Source: Mucilaginibacter phenanthrenivorans (GTDB lineage Bacteria; Bacteroidota; Bacteroidia; Sphingobacteriales; Sphingobacteriaceae). From it: DNA of 64,000 nt. The position numbers were made by a program, and so were the translations under genes. Each line of letters starts with the position of its first letter. Position 1 is the first letter of the stretch. Below the pieces are notes generated by a model. That model was not told the origin of the DNA and did no database searches. It was given only the letters and a program-made list of their open reading frames with translations. The DNA is taken from NCBI RefSeq assembly GCF_024721155.1, contig NZ_JAHVAP010000006.1, forward strand, positions 62,001-126,000. The letters are read 5' to 3'. Positions 1 through 9,759 of this stretch are shown here, piece by piece.

Positions 1-1356
1 AAGATTAAGAACCGGCTTTCGCTTTATTTTACCGCAATAAGTGCTATTGTACTGCTCATGGTACAAGTGGTTATATGTATAGCTTTTAACTCGCTCATTC
101 GCTCCAACTTTTACGACCAGTTGATGGACCGAGCCAATGTGGCTGCCAAATTATACCTGGAAGCCGATGAGATCTCGCCCGATTCCCTAAGCCACGTAAA
201 GGAACACTACCTCCAGAGCCTGCACAATGAAGTAATTCGGCTATACGACGAAAAAAATATAGCATCCTTTATAAAAGATAAAAACCAGTTTTGGGCAGGC
301 CCGATAATTGACAATGTGCGAAAAAACAAACAGCTGGAATTTACCGAGGGCAACAGGCAAACTGTGGGCATTTATTATAATGATAACCAGGGCAATTTTG
401 TAATATTGGTTTCAGCAGTTGATGCTTTAGGGGCAAAACGGCTGCAGGACCTGATAAAAACCATGGCGATATTGCTGGTATGTGTTACTGCCGGTCTGTT
501 TTTAATAAGCCGTTGGTTTGCGCAAAAAACCCTGGAGCCGCTCGATAAGGTAATTGGCCAGATGCGCCTGGTGAGGGCCGGGGACCTAAGCCTGCGGGTT
601 GATGAGGGGAACGGCAAGGATGAAATAAGCGCACTGGCACACAATTTTAACCGGCTGCTGGCTCACCTGCAAAACACATTCGAAATGCAGCAAACCTTCG
701 TGGCAAATGCTTCGCATGAATTGCGCACGCCGATAACAACAATAATAGGCGAAATTGAACTGGCGCTAAACAAACTGCACACCCATACCGAATACCAGGA
801 ATCGTTCAGGTCGGTATTAGCAGATGCAGAACGCCTTAACGAAACCATTAACAGCCTGCTTGAACTGGCAAACGCCGATATGGATTATACCCAACCCGCT
901 TATAAACCGGTTGCGGTTGATGAGTTAATTTGGGAGCTTAATGACTACTGGAACGAAAAGGCAGGCAAGGGCCTTTTTAGTGTTAATATTATACAACTGC
1001 CCGAAGAGCAAGAAAAGCTGCAACTGCTGGCCAATAAATCGTTACTAACTATTGCCCTTAATAATATAATTGGTAATGCGTTTAAGTTTTCAAAAAACAA
1101 GCGCGTACAATGCGACCTGTATGCCGATGATGAAAATATCATTATAAAAATAATTGACGAAGGCGTGGGGATCCTTCCCGACGAACTGGAAAAGGTTTTT
1201 GAATCGTTTTACCGGGGCACCAATGTAAAAAGCTTCCAGGGCAATGGCGTTGGCCTTTATGTAACCGGCAAAATTGTGCATCTTTTTAACGGAACAATTA
1301 AGATTGAATCCGTTCCAAACGATCACACAACTTTTACCATTAAATTCAGCAGGTAA
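1..1356 (+). CDS. Sensor histidine kinase, 5' end outside window
   Basis: The reading frame is open from base 1, so the true start lies upstream; the first ATG at 58 falls inside the first membrane helix and is unlikely to be the start. Order: membrane helix (codons about 8-28), periplasmic sensor segment, second helix (bases about 455-515), HAMP linker, HisKA dimerisation domain with phospho-acceptor His at bases 715-717 in SHELRTP, then HATPase with N box (NNIIGNAFKFSKN), G1 box DEGVGI and G2 box GNGVGLYV. This is the orthodox inner-membrane kinase architecture. It lies directly before an RND metal-efflux operon, so by context it resembles CusS/CzcS-type metal sensors; the partner response regulator is presumably just upstream, outside the window. 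Metal sensing is inferred from location only. Confidence 0.93.
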   Translation, partial: KIKNRLSLYFTAISAIVLLMVQVVICIAFNSLIRSNFYDQLMDRANVAAKLYLEADEISPDSLSHVKEHYLQSLHNEVIRLYDEKNIASFIKDKNQFWAGPIIDNVRKNKQLEFTEGNRQTVGIYYNDNQGNFVILVSAVDALGAKRLQDLIKTMAILLVCVTAGLFLISRWFAQKTLEPLDKVIGQMRLVRAGDLSLRVDEGNGKDEISALAHNFNRLLAHLQNTFEMQQTFVANASHELRTPITTIIGEIELALNKLHTHTEYQESFRSVLADAERLNETINSLLELANADMDYTQPAYKPVAVDELIWELNDYWNEKAGKGLFSVNIIQLPEEQEKLQLLANKSLLTIALNNIIGNAFKFSKNKRVQCDLYADDENIIIKIIDEGVGILPDELEKVFESFYRGTNVKSFQGNGVGLYVTGKIVHLFNGTIKIESVPNDHTTFTIKFSR

Positions 1357-1357
1357 A

Positions 1358-1401
1358 ATTCTAATCCAATTCTAATCTCACTTTAACTTCACTCTAATAT
1401 A
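1358..1401 (+). promoter_or_regulatory. Four tandem 11-bp operator-like direct repeats
   Basis: Four direct repeats follow one another with an exact 11-bp period, starting at 1358 (ATTCTAATCCA), 1369 (ATTCTAATCTC), 1380 (ACTTTAACTTC) and 1391 (ACTCTAATATA). The array begins one base after the kinase stop codon and ends seven bases before the -7 box of the efflux operon. OmpR-family response regulators bind direct half-sites about one helical turn apart, so this is the likely binding site of the regulator paired with the upstream kinase. The assignment is inferred; the periodicity is directly visible. Confidence 0.7.
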
Positions 1402-1408
1402 GCTGGTA

Positions 1409-1416
1409 TAAATTTG
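1409..1416 (+). promoter_or_regulatory. Promoter -7 box of the efflux operon
   Basis: TAAATTTG matches the Bacteroidota -7 consensus TAnnTTTG and lies 17 bases before the ATG of the TolC-family gene. No clear -33 TTG is seen; that region is occupied by the 11-bp repeats, as expected for an activator-dependent promoter. Confidence 0.6.
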
Positions 1417-1433
1417 CACCATCAAATTCTACT

Positions 1434-2714
1434 ATGCTCAAAAGGGTTGTTATTGCTATCATATTTTTAAAAGCGGGGCTATTTATTTCGCCCAATGTAT
1501 TTGCACAGGGCCTGGCAGGCGATACTGTAAAATTAAATATAAAGCAGGCGGAGGATCTGTTCCTGAAAAATAACCTGCAGCTCATCATCCAGCGTTACAA
1601 CATCGATAATGCAAATGCGCAGGTTATTACGGCCCGTTTATTTAACAATCCCGATTTCAACTTTTCTAACGGGATCCACACCAACGACGCATCCCAGGGG
1701 CCGGCTTATAAGGACCAATCATTTGGCATTTCGCAATTATTTACCACGGCAGGCAAACGGAATAAAAACATCCAACTGGCTAAGATCAGCGTAGAACAAG
1801 CTAAATACCAATTCTTCGATCTGCTGCGTACGCTGAAATTCACGCTTCACAACGATTTTTATACCATTTACTTTCAGCAGCAATCGGCCATGGTTTACAA
1901 CCAGGAGATCAATTCGCTGGCAAAGGCCTTAACCGTTTTTAAGGAGCAATACAAAAAGGGCAATGTTGCCGAAAAGGAAGTATTGCGGATCCAATCGCAG
2001 CTGTACACCTTGCAAGCGGAGTATAATAATCTGCAAACCGGGATTGATACAGTAGAGAGCGAATTTAAATTGCTAACCAAATCGCCATTAAACAGCACTA
2101 TTCAACCGGTAGTTGATTACAAATCCGGTGGAGAAAAAATAGTAGCCGGGGTAGCTTATCAAACATTACTCGATTCAGCCTATGCCAACAGGTACGACCT
2201 TAAACTGGCAAAAACCACTATTGATTATAACAACGTAAACCTACAGCTGCAAAAGGCAACCGCCGTTCCTGATGTTTCCCTATCGCTTAACTATGATAAG
2301 CTTGGGGGTTACGGCACCAACTTTTTAGGCGCTGGCATCGGGTTTAGCCTGCCATTTTTTAACCGTAACCAGGGTGGCATTAAACAGGCCCGCATAGCGA
2401 TAGACCAAAGCAAGGCACAATTTCAAAACCAGCAGGACCATGTTGCCAGCGATGTTGCCGTAAATTATAAAAATGCCTTAAGGCTTGAGAATTTGTACAA
2501 CAGCTTCGACCCGGCCTTTAAAAGCGATTTTACGCACCTGATACAGGAAGTTCTTAAGAATTACGAGAAAAGGAACATCAGCCTTTTAGAGTTCCTTGAC
2601 TTTTACGATTCATACAAAACCAATACCCTGCAATTAAATGCGCTACAGCTTAACCGGGTAACCTCGATGGAGCAGCTGAATTATGTTACCGGGACGCCTT
2701 TTTTTAATCAATGA
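1434..2714 (+). CDS. TolC-family outer-membrane efflux protein (CzcC/CusC-like)
   Basis: Outer-membrane channel of a tripartite efflux pump. A signal peptide ends near residue 24 (NVFA/Q), followed by two TolC-type repeats rich in Asn, Gln and Ala with long alpha-hairpins, as in the OEP family; 426 residues is the usual length. It has no lipobox, unlike E. coli CusC. It is the first gene of a three-gene operon and its stop overlaps the next start by four bases (ATGA), indicating translational coupling. The identity of the exported metal cannot be read from this subunit. Confidence 0.92.
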   Translation: MLKRVVIAIIFLKAGLFISPNVFAQGLAGDTVKLNIKQAEDLFLKNNLQLIIQRYNIDNANAQVITARLFNNPDFNFSNGIHTNDASQGPAYKDQSFGISQLFTTAGKRNKNIQLAKISVEQAKYQFFDLLRTLKFTLHNDFYTIYFQQQSAMVYNQEINSLAKALTVFKEQYKKGNVAEKEVLRIQSQLYTLQAEYNNLQTGIDTVESEFKLLTKSPLNSTIQPVVDYKSGGEKIVAGVAYQTLLDSAYANRYDLKLAKTTIDYNNVNLQLQKATAVPDVSLSLNYDKLGGYGTNFLGAGIGFSLPFFNRNQGGIKQARIAIDQSKAQFQNQQDHVASDVAVNYKNALRLENLYNSFDPAFKSDFTHLIQEVLKNYEKRNISLLEFLDFYDSYKTNTLQLNALQLNRVTSMEQLNYVTGTPFFNQ

Positions 2715-3826
2715 TTGCTTTAACAAACATGTATACTAAATATAAACTACTCACTTTTTCCATAACGCTTGCAGTGGCTGCAATTGCCCTGCAAAGCTGC
2801 CATCATGCCGACGAGAGTTCTGAAAAGGACACGCGCTTCCAGGTTACCGACAGCCTGTTACACAGCCTTTTGATAGACACTGTACAGGAAGCCGGCGCAG
2901 TATCACAAATAACTTTAACGGGGAGCATTGCGCCAGACGAAAACAAGATGGTGAAGATCTTCCCGTTTGTGAGCGGTGTTGCGCAGGACGTAAATGTACA
3001 GCTTGGCGACGTGGTACAAAAAGGCCAAACATTGGCCATTTTAAAAAGCGCAGAAATGGCCGGCTTTACCCGTGACTATGTTTCATCCGAAGCTGATATC
3101 CGGAACACCAAACGGATATTGGAATCAACTTCCGACTTATACAAAAGCGGGCTTGCATCGCAAAAGGACCTGGAACAGGCACAATCTGATTACGCTAAGG
3201 CAGTTGCCGAAGGTAAGCGTGCCGGTGCAGTAATATCTATCAACAAAAGCAATGCGAACGGGTATGAGGTTAAAACGCCATTATCGGGCTATGTGGTTGA
3301 AAAGAATCTGACCAGCAATACCCAGGTACGCGCGGACAACAGTCAAAACCTGTTTACCATAGCCGACCTTTCAACCGTATATGTGCTGGTAAATGTGTAT
3401 GAGTCTGATATCTCGAAGATCCAAACCGGCGATCCGGTGTCCATCACAACACTCTCCTACCCGGATAAAACATTTGCAGGAAAGATAGACAAGATTGACA
3501 ACATGCTCGACCCTGATAACAGGGTGATGCATGCCCGCATAAAAATTCAAAACCCGGGCAATTTGCTAAAGCCGGGCATGTTTGCCAATGTGCTGATTAA
3601 GGCGAAATCGGGCGAAAGCCTGCCTGAGGTAAGCTCAAAGGCATTGGTTTTTGATAACGATAAAAATTATGTAATTGTGGTTGATGGCAAGGCAAAGGTT
3701 CATATCCAGCCGGTTGAAATTGCAAAGACAGTTGAAGACAGGGCCTACATCAGCAAAGGTTTAAAACCCGGCGACAAAGTGATTGCATCGCGGCAAGTGT
3801 ATTTGTATGAATCGTTGAAGGAGTGA
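2711..3826 (+). CDS. RND efflux periplasmic adaptor (CzcB/CusB-like lipoprotein)
   Basis: Membrane-fusion protein linking the RND pump to the TolC channel. The N-terminus has a hydrophobic segment ending in a lipobox (ALQSC, Cys about residue 30 from 2711), so it is probably a lipoprotein. The lipoyl/barrel-sandwich half-motif follows (PFVSGVAQDVNVQLGD), then a short helical hairpin, the second lipoyl half and the beta-barrel domain (TGDPVSITTLSYPDKTFAGK). Start choice: ATG 2711 overlaps the upstream stop; an internal ATG at 2729 would give a more typical signal peptide and is an equally good candidate. No His-rich metal-binding tail is present. Confidence 0.9.
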   Translation: MIALTNMYTKYKLLTFSITLAVAAIALQSCHHADESSEKDTRFQVTDSLLHSLLIDTVQEAGAVSQITLTGSIAPDENKMVKIFPFVSGVAQDVNVQLGDVVQKGQTLAILKSAEMAGFTRDYVSSEADIRNTKRILESTSDLYKSGLASQKDLEQAQSDYAKAVAEGKRAGAVISINKSNANGYEVKTPLSGYVVEKNLTSNTQVRADNSQNLFTIADLSTVYVLVNVYESDISKIQTGDPVSITTLSYPDKTFAGKIDKIDNMLDPDNRVMHARIKIQNPGNLLKPGMFANVLIKAKSGESLPEVSSKALVFDNDKNYVIVVDGKAKVHIQPVEIAKTVEDRAYISKGLKPGDKVIASRQVYLYESLKE

Positions 3827-3832
3827 GTATTA

Positions 3833-3912
3833 GAGGTTAGTTAATTAGAGATTAGAGATCAGTTAAAAACGGATAGCGGGTAAAATCCGAAATCGAACAT
3901 CCGAAATCTGAA
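3833..3912. repeat. Two dispersed repeat words before the RND gene
   Basis: The gap between adaptor and RND pump consists of two repeat arms. Bases 3833-3855 are an exact 23-base copy of 32380-32402 (and inverted at 32495-32517). Bases 3883-3904 are an exact 22-base copy, inverted, of 20471-20492. Neither arm has its complementary partner inside this gap, so this looks like two half-elements. A possible partner for the first arm lies beyond the RND gene at 7163-7189. Confidence 0.75.
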
Positions 3913-3921
3913 ATAAAAACA

Positions 3922-6900
3922 ATGAATAAGTTCATAAAAAATATTCTTTCGTTCGCGCTCCGTAACAGGTTCTTCATATTTTTTGTGACGGCGCTGTTGG
4001 CTGTTGCTGGCTATATCAGCTTTAAAACCATCAGTATTGATGCGTTTCCTGATGTTACCAATACGTCCGTTACTATAATTACCCAATGGCCCGGCAGGAG
4101 CGCCGAGGAAGTGGAGAAATTTGTTACCCGCCCCATCGAGATCGCCATGAACCCGGCTGAGAAGAAGACCAGTATCAGGTCGTCGTCGTTGTTTGGGCTA
4201 TCGGTGGTGAAGGTTACTTTTGACGATGAGGTAGATTATAACGAGGCCCGCCTGCAGATCAATAACCATATTGGTGACGCCAGCCTGCCAGACAATGTTA
4301 ATCCATCCATTGAGCCGCCTTACGGGCCTACAGGGGAGATCTACCGCTTTACGTTAACCAGTAACAAAAGATCAGTAAAAGAATTAAAAACTATCCAGGA
4401 CTGGGTTGTTGAGCGCGAAATAAGGGCAGTACCCGGCGTGGCTGATGTAAACAGTTTTGGCGGCGAGGTAAAAACTTACCAGATCACCATCAATCCCGAA
4501 AAAGCAGTTCAATACAATGTTACTCCGCTGCAGTTATTTGAGGCGGTATCGAAAAGCAACGTAAACGTAGGTGGGGATGTCATTGACCAAAATGGCCAGG
4601 CTTACGTTGTACGCGGTATTGGCTTGCTGAATAATATCAACGAAATAAAGAACATCGTTATAAATAATATTAAGGGAACCCCGATATATGTAAAAACGAT
4701 AGCAGAGGTTACCGAATCGTCGTTGCCAAGGTTGGGACAGGTTGGCCGGGATAAGGACCCGGATGTTGTTGAAGGCATCGTGGTAATGCGCAAAGGCGGA
4801 AACCCAAGCGAAGTTATTAAGAACCTGAAAGCGAAGATCAATGCCCTTAATACAAAGATATTGCCCGATGATGTTAAAATAAACACGTTTTATGATCGCG
4901 AAACACTGGTAAACTTTGCCACCGATACCGTTCTGCACAACATGGCCGAAGGGATCATCATGGTGACTGTTATCGTGTTCCTGTTCATGGCCGACTGGCG
5001 CACAACACTTATCGTATCACTCATTATTCCTCTCGCATTATTATTTGCCTTTATCTGCCTGAAATTAAAGGGAATGTCGGCCAACCTGTTATCAATGGGT
5101 GCCATCGACTTCGGGATAATTATTGACGGGGCGGTGGTAATGGTTGAGGGCATCTTCGTGGTGCTCGATCATAAAGCCAAAGAGGTAGGCATGGCCAACT
5201 ACAACAAGATGAGCAAATTGGGCCTTATCAAAAGGGCTTGTTTGGTTAACGGGAAGGGCATCTTCTTTGCAAAGCTAATTATCATTACCGGCTTGCTGCC
5301 CATCTTCAGCTTTCAAAAGGTTGAAGGTAAAATGTTCTCGCCACTGGCCTGGACATTGGGCTTCGCCTTGTTGGGAGCTGTTATTCTTACGTTCACTTTT
5401 GTACCCGCTTTAGCCAGCGTTTTGCTAAAGAAGGATGTTAAGGAAAAGCACAACGTCTTTGTAGAGGCTATCACTAATGGAGCCATGCGTTTTTATTCGT
5501 TTTGCTTTAAAGGAAGGCAATTAGTTTTCTTTATTGCTATAGGTGCGTTGGTTGTGAGCCTGGGTTGTTTTAAGCTATTAGGTACCGAGTTTTTACCCGA
5601 GCTGAACGAGGGCGCCATTTATGTACGTGCTACCGGCCCTTTAAGCATCTCACTGAAGGAATCTGTTAAGATGGCCAACGAGATGCGTAACATCTTCCTG
5701 AGCTTTGATGAGGTGAAACAGGTAATGTCGCAAACCGGCAGACCAAATGATGGTACCGATGCCACCGGTTTTTATAATATTGAGTTCCATGTAGACATAT
5801 ATCCTGAAGCTCAATGGAAACGGAAGGAAACCAAGGAAGAGCTTATCCAGCGGATGCAGGAAAAGCTGAAATTTTATCCCGGTGTCGACATTAACTTCTC
5901 GCAGCCCATCTCGGATAACGTAGAGGAAGCTGTATCAGGTGTGAAAGGATCTATCGTAGTAAAAATGTTCGGTAACGACTATAAGTACATCGAACAGGAA
6001 GAAGTGAAGATCAACGCCATTCTTAAAGGTGTAAACGGCATCCAGGATCTGGGCATCCTGCATAATGTTGGCCAGCCGGAGCTGCAGATCGACCTTAACC
6101 AGGAGGAAATGGCGCAATACGGCGTAACAGCCGCCGATGCCAACGCTGTAATTGAAATGGCAATAGGCGGCAAGGCAGTAACGCAGATCTATGAGGGAGA
6201 GAAGAAGTTTGATCTCCGAATCCGGTACCCTGAGGATTTTAGAAATAACGAACTAGCCATAGGCGATTTACGTGTACCAAGTTTGAGCGGAAATACAGTT
6301 CCACTGCGTGAGATTGCGAATATTAAAAAGATTACCGGCATCAGTATGATCTACCGCGACGATCATGAGCGTTACGGTGCCATCAAATTCTCCATTCGTG
6401 GCCGCGATATGGGCAGCACGGTTAAGGAAGCCCAGGATAAGGTTGAATCGCAAATTAAATTGCCAAAAGGGTATTCATTGCAATGGGCCGGTGATTTTGA
6501 AAACCAGCAACGTGCAACAAAACGCTTAAGCGAGGTTGTGCCAATCAGCTTGCTGATCATCTTCTTTATTTTATTCATCCTGTTCGGAAACTTCACCGAT
6601 TCACTACTGGTACTGAATAACGTTCCTTTCGCCATAATGGGCGGCATCTTATCGCTATTGATCACGGGCGTAAACTTTAATATTTCTGCCGGTATCGGCT
6701 TTATTGCCCTGTTCGGTATTTGCGTGCAAAACGGTGTGATATTGATCTCCAAATTCAAAAGCAACATTACCGAGCTTAAACATCATACCACGTGGACATC
6801 GTTTGCGGTATCCATAAAGGCCGGCGTTGCCGACAGGCTGCGCCCGGTAGTGATGACGGCAATGATGGCTGCAATAGGCTTATTGCCTGCAGCAATGTCT

Positions 6901-7056
6901 CATGGGATAGGCTCTGAGGCATCTAAACCGTTAGCCATTGTGGTTATCGGCGGGTTAATTACCAATACCGTGTTTAACCTGTTTGTTTTCCCTATCGTGT
7001 TCTTCTGGACGTACCGCAAAAGAGTTGAAAGCGGTGTAGTGATCAGGAGCAAATAA
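3922..7056 (+). CDS. CusA/CzcA-family heavy-metal efflux RND transporter
   Basis: Proton-driven inner-membrane pump of the tripartite system. At 1044 residues it has full RND length: helix 1 near residues 13-32, a large periplasmic loop, helices 2-6 (from about residue 335), a second loop and helices 8-12. The helix-4 signature reads DFGIIIDGAVVMVE at residues 396-409 and supplies the acidic triad D396, D402, E409, equivalent to the proton-relay residues of CzcA and typical of the heavy-metal (HME) subfamily rather than drug pumps. The motif is closer to CzcA-like divalent-cation pumps than to CusA. It is the last gene of the operon, and a strong 10-bp stem hairpin follows at 7095. Confidence 0.94.
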   Translation: MNKFIKNILSFALRNRFFIFFVTALLAVAGYISFKTISIDAFPDVTNTSVTIITQWPGRSAEEVEKFVTRPIEIAMNPAEKKTSIRSSSLFGLSVVKVTFDDEVDYNEARLQINNHIGDASLPDNVNPSIEPPYGPTGEIYRFTLTSNKRSVKELKTIQDWVVEREIRAVPGVADVNSFGGEVKTYQITINPEKAVQYNVTPLQLFEAVSKSNVNVGGDVIDQNGQAYVVRGIGLLNNINEIKNIVINNIKGTPIYVKTIAEVTESSLPRLGQVGRDKDPDVVEGIVVMRKGGNPSEVIKNLKAKINALNTKILPDDVKINTFYDRETLVNFATDTVLHNMAEGIIMVTVIVFLFMADWRTTLIVSLIIPLALLFAFICLKLKGMSANLLSMGAIDFGIIIDGAVVMVEGIFVVLDHKAKEVGMANYNKMSKLGLIKRACLVNGKGIFFAKLIIITGLLPIFSFQKVEGKMFSPLAWTLGFALLGAVILTFTFVPALASVLLKKDVKEKHNVFVEAITNGAMRFYSFCFKGRQLVFFIAIGALVVSLGCFKLLGTEFLPELNEGAIYVRATGPLSISLKESVKMANEMRNIFLSFDEVKQVMSQTGRPNDGTDATGFYNIEFHVDIYPEAQWKRKETKEELIQRMQEKLKFYPGVDINFSQPISDNVEEAVSGVKGSIVVKMFGNDYKYIEQEEVKINAILKGVNGIQDLGILHNVGQPELQIDLNQEEMAQYGVTAADANAVIEMAIGGKAVTQIYEGEKKFDLRIRYPEDFRNNELAIGDLRVPSLSGNTVPLREIANIKKITGISMIYRDDHERYGAIKFSIRGRDMGSTVKEAQDKVESQIKLPKGYSLQWAGDFENQQRATKRLSEVVPISLLIIFFILFILFGNFTDSLLVLNNVPFAIMGGILSLLITGVNFNISAGIGFIALFGICVQNGVILISKFKSNITELKHHTTWTSFAVSIKAGVADRLRPVVMTAMMAAIGLLPAAMSHGIGSEASKPLAIVVIGGLITNTVFNLFVFPIVFFWTYRKRVESGVVIRSK

Positions 7057-7094
7057 ATTGAATTAATACCCCTACTTATATTGATTGCGTTAAA

Positions 7095-7118
7095 GGAGTG
7101 CAGCGAAGGCTGCACTCC
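7095..7118. terminator. Hairpin after the RND gene
   Basis: GGAGTGCAGC, a four-base loop, then GCTGCACTCC: a perfect 10-bp stem, 38 bases after the RND stop. No T-run follows on the plus strand, so termination is only plausible. It lies in the convergent gap with the minus-strand permease gene. Confidence 0.45.
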
Positions 7119-7185
7119 CAATGGCGCGAACTAGCGTTAGTAAGATCCCCTGCTTAACATAATGCAGTTAATCTCTAATCTCTAA

Positions 7186-9627
7186 TCACTCCGCACGCAG
7201 GCTATCCACCGGGTTCGCCATGGCTGCTTTGATGGTTTTAAAGGCTATTGTTGAAAAGCAAATGATCAATCCTGCTGATAGGGATACCGCAAACATCCAC
7301 CAACTGATATGGATGCGGTAAGGAAAACCGCTTAACCAGTTGCTCATAAAATACCAGGACAGGGGCCATGCAATCAGGTTGGCTATGATAACCAGCTTTA
7401 AATATTGCCTGCTAAATAACAATACAATTCCGCTAACATTGGCGCCAATTACTTTACGGATGCCTATTTCCCTTGCCTTTTGTGCTACGGAGTAAGTGAT
7501 CAACCCTAGTAAACCAAGACACGAAATAAAGATGGCAACGGTAGTAAACACGCCGATCATTTGCTGCATCCGCTTATCCTGTAAATAATCGGCCTGGAAA
7601 ATATCATTTAAGAAACTGTAATTAAAGGGCGTATCCGGGTTTAGTTTTTTCCATTGATCGGTGGCACATTGTACCGCCGCCGGGATATGACGTCCGTCCA
7701 CCTTGGCGATAATATTACCACATCTTAACGGATTTACATTCATAATGGCACAAGGGCCAATGGTTGCATGCAGCGAAAAGTAATGGTAATCTTTAGCTAC
7801 GCCCACAATCTTGTAGGTATAAACAACTCCATTGTGCAGGTGCGATACGAATTTGCCGGGCGCGGTGTTCGGATCAAATCCCAATGCCCTGGCGGCTTCC
7901 TCATTTAAGATTACCTCCTTGCCAAAATCATGCACTTCAGAATCCTCCAGCATGTTGGTATTGGTAAATACCTCAGGACTAAAATTGCTGCCTGAAACTA
8001 ATTGCAAACCAAGCGTTTTTACATAATTCTCATCAGCAAAATCAAAGAATACTATTTGCTTATCGTTTATGGTTTTGTTTGCCGGGTATAAATTCATATC
8101 ACCCGATACCAATGGCGCAGCTGCAACAGTAACCGACTTAAAGTTCCTGTTATTGGCAAGATCTCTCGCCAACAATGCACTGTTCTTCTGGGCTTGTTCG
8201 CTGTTAAGATTCAGCACCAGTTGCTGATCCATATCTACCCCGGTTTTTGCGTTGATCATAAAATGCAGTTGATTCCAGATCACGATGGTAGCAAATACCA
8301 GGCAGGTTGAAATGATGAATTGGGAAACGATAAGCACCTTGCGTACGCCAAACATTCCCGATGAATCACTCACCTTGCCCTTCAGCACCTTAACCGGTTT
8401 AAATGCCGACAGGTAGAACGCAGGATATAAGCCGGCTGCAAGTCCTGTTATTACAGCGACTAAGGTCATCCACAAAATTAAAGTAGCGTTCTCCTTAGCA
8501 AAGAAGGACAACGACTGCCCGGTAAAGCTGTTAAATACCGGCAATAAAATAAATGCCAGCCCGATGGAAATAAACAACGCAGAAATACTAATGGTTAAGG
8601 TTTCTATCAAAAACTGGTACCGGATGGAGGTTTTCCCGGCACCCATCACCCGGCGTACACCAACTTCGCGGGCGCGGCTTATGGCCTGGGCCGTGGTTAA
8701 GTTCATATAGTTGATGCAGCCAAGCAGCAGTACTACCAAAGCTATAGAACCCAGCAGGTAAAGGTATTTGATGTTGCCTTGCTTATAGGCAAGGTAATCC
8801 TGGAACTCAGACGAGTTTAAATGGATGTCAGTCAATGCCTGCAGGGAATTGGTTATATGATCGCTGTGCGCTTTCATTTCGGCACCGGCATGCCGTATCA
8901 AATATGCGTTCAGCTTTTTGGTTAACCTTTCCGGATCGGTGCCGTGCTTTACTTTAATGTAAGTATAAAAATTATCGTTTACCACCCAACTGTTATTGTT
9001 GGCCATTTGCTCCCTGATGCGGTCGCTGTTGTTTGAGGCGTAAAAATCAGCCTGGATGTGGTTTAAGAAATCCTCTTTAAAAACCCCTGTGATGGTATAA
9101 ACACCGCCACCTGCCTTTAAGGCCCTGCCGACCGGGTAAGCGTCTTTAAAAAGTTTTTTAGCCAGCGATTGCGAAAGCACAATGGTATTCGGTGCAGCAA
9201 ACGCCGTTTTGCGGTCGCCCTGTAAAAAATGGAAGCTCAGCACATCAAAAAACTGCGGATCAACCCAGTAACCTGAATCTTCCATATATGGTGTAGCATT
9301 TTCAACACCTTGCACCTGTACCAGCGTGCTGCCGTTTGTAGGATCGAGCCGCGTCACCTGGTCAATTTCGGGGATCTCACTTTTGAGGTATTTAGCATAA
9401 GGCAAGCCAACAGTTGGTGCTTTACTGTCACCTTTAAATGTGGAAACTATCCGGTAAATGTCGTCATGGTTATCAAAACCCTTGTCAAAGCTAAGTTCAT
9501 GCTGCCAGAACAAAAAGACCAGGGCACAACATGCCAAGCCAGCCGAGAGGCTTAAAACATTTATAGCAGTAGTGGTTTTACGTTTCCAAAGATTACGCAG
9601 AGCGAGTTTTAAGTAGCTTTTGAACAT
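7186..9627 (-). CDS. FtsX/MacB-type ABC transporter permease
   Basis: Large inner-membrane permease of the Bacteroidota type with two FtsX units. Helix 1 lies near residues 20-42, followed by a MacB-like periplasmic domain (about 50-250), three helices (about 285-405), a second periplasmic domain, and three helices at the C-terminus (about 690-800) with the conserved REIGIRKVIGA coupling motif; an equivalent REVGVRRVMGA motif follows the first unit. It has 813 residues and no ATPase domain, and no ATP-binding partner is encoded nearby, so it must pair with an unlinked ATPase. The substrate is unknown; members are often labelled antibiotic-resistance or lipoprotein exporters without direct evidence. 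Confidence 0.9.
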   Translation of the reverse strand: MFKSYLKLALRNLWKRKTTTAINVLSLSAGLACCALVFLFWQHELSFDKGFDNHDDIYRIVSTFKGDSKAPTVGLPYAKYLKSEIPEIDQVTRLDPTNGSTLVQVQGVENATPYMEDSGYWVDPQFFDVLSFHFLQGDRKTAFAAPNTIVLSQSLAKKLFKDAYPVGRALKAGGGVYTITGVFKEDFLNHIQADFYASNNSDRIREQMANNNSWVVNDNFYTYIKVKHGTDPERLTKKLNAYLIRHAGAEMKAHSDHITNSLQALTDIHLNSSEFQDYLAYKQGNIKYLYLLGSIALVVLLLGCINYMNLTTAQAISRAREVGVRRVMGAGKTSIRYQFLIETLTISISALFISIGLAFILLPVFNSFTGQSLSFFAKENATLILWMTLVAVITGLAAGLYPAFYLSAFKPVKVLKGKVSDSSGMFGVRKVLIVSQFIISTCLVFATIVIWNQLHFMINAKTGVDMDQQLVLNLNSEQAQKNSALLARDLANNRNFKSVTVAAAPLVSGDMNLYPANKTINDKQIVFFDFADENYVKTLGLQLVSGSNFSPEVFTNTNMLEDSEVHDFGKEVILNEEAARALGFDPNTAPGKFVSHLHNGVVYTYKIVGVAKDYHYFSLHATIGPCAIMNVNPLRCGNIIAKVDGRHIPAAVQCATDQWKKLNPDTPFNYSFLNDIFQADYLQDKRMQQMIGVFTTVAIFISCLGLLGLITYSVAQKAREIGIRKVIGANVSGIVLLFSRQYLKLVIIANLIAWPLSWYFMSNWLSGFPYRIHISWWMFAVSLSAGLIICFSTIAFKTIKAAMANPVDSLRAE

Positions 9628-9646
9628 ACGCTGTTAAGGTTATACT

Positions 9647-9654
9647 CAAAAATA
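9647..9654 (-). promoter_or_regulatory. Promoter -7 box of the FtsX-type permease
   Basis: On the minus strand this reads TATTTTTG, a full match to TAnnTTTG, 19 bases upstream of the permease ATG at 9627. No convincing -33 element was identified. Confidence 0.45.
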
Positions 9655-9717
9655 ACACGAACAAAGTAAAGGGTTGTTAAACAGGTGATTTATTTAACAA
9701 AATTTAACGCGGAGATC

Positions 9718-9750
9718 AGACTTACGAAGTTTTAAAAACTTCGTAAGTCT
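9718..9750. repeat. Perfect 16-bp stem hairpin with CTTACGAAG core
   Basis: A perfect inverted repeat of 16 bases around a single central base lies just beyond the stop of the minus-strand esterase gene. The same core recurs at 12308-12340 after the asparaginase gene and, in degraded form, near 17385. No T-run follows on the minus strand, so it may act as a 3'-end stabiliser rather than a classical terminator. Confidence 0.7.
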
Positions 9751-9759
9751 TGGGAGATA

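Noticed and set aside
1358..1401. CRISPR-like regular repeats
   Set aside because: Repeats are 11 bp with no spacers; an operator array fits better. No CRISPR array was found anywhere in the window.
6372..6767. 131-codon minus-strand frame inside the RND gene
   Set aside because: Antisense to a conserved RND segment; no protein-family pattern.
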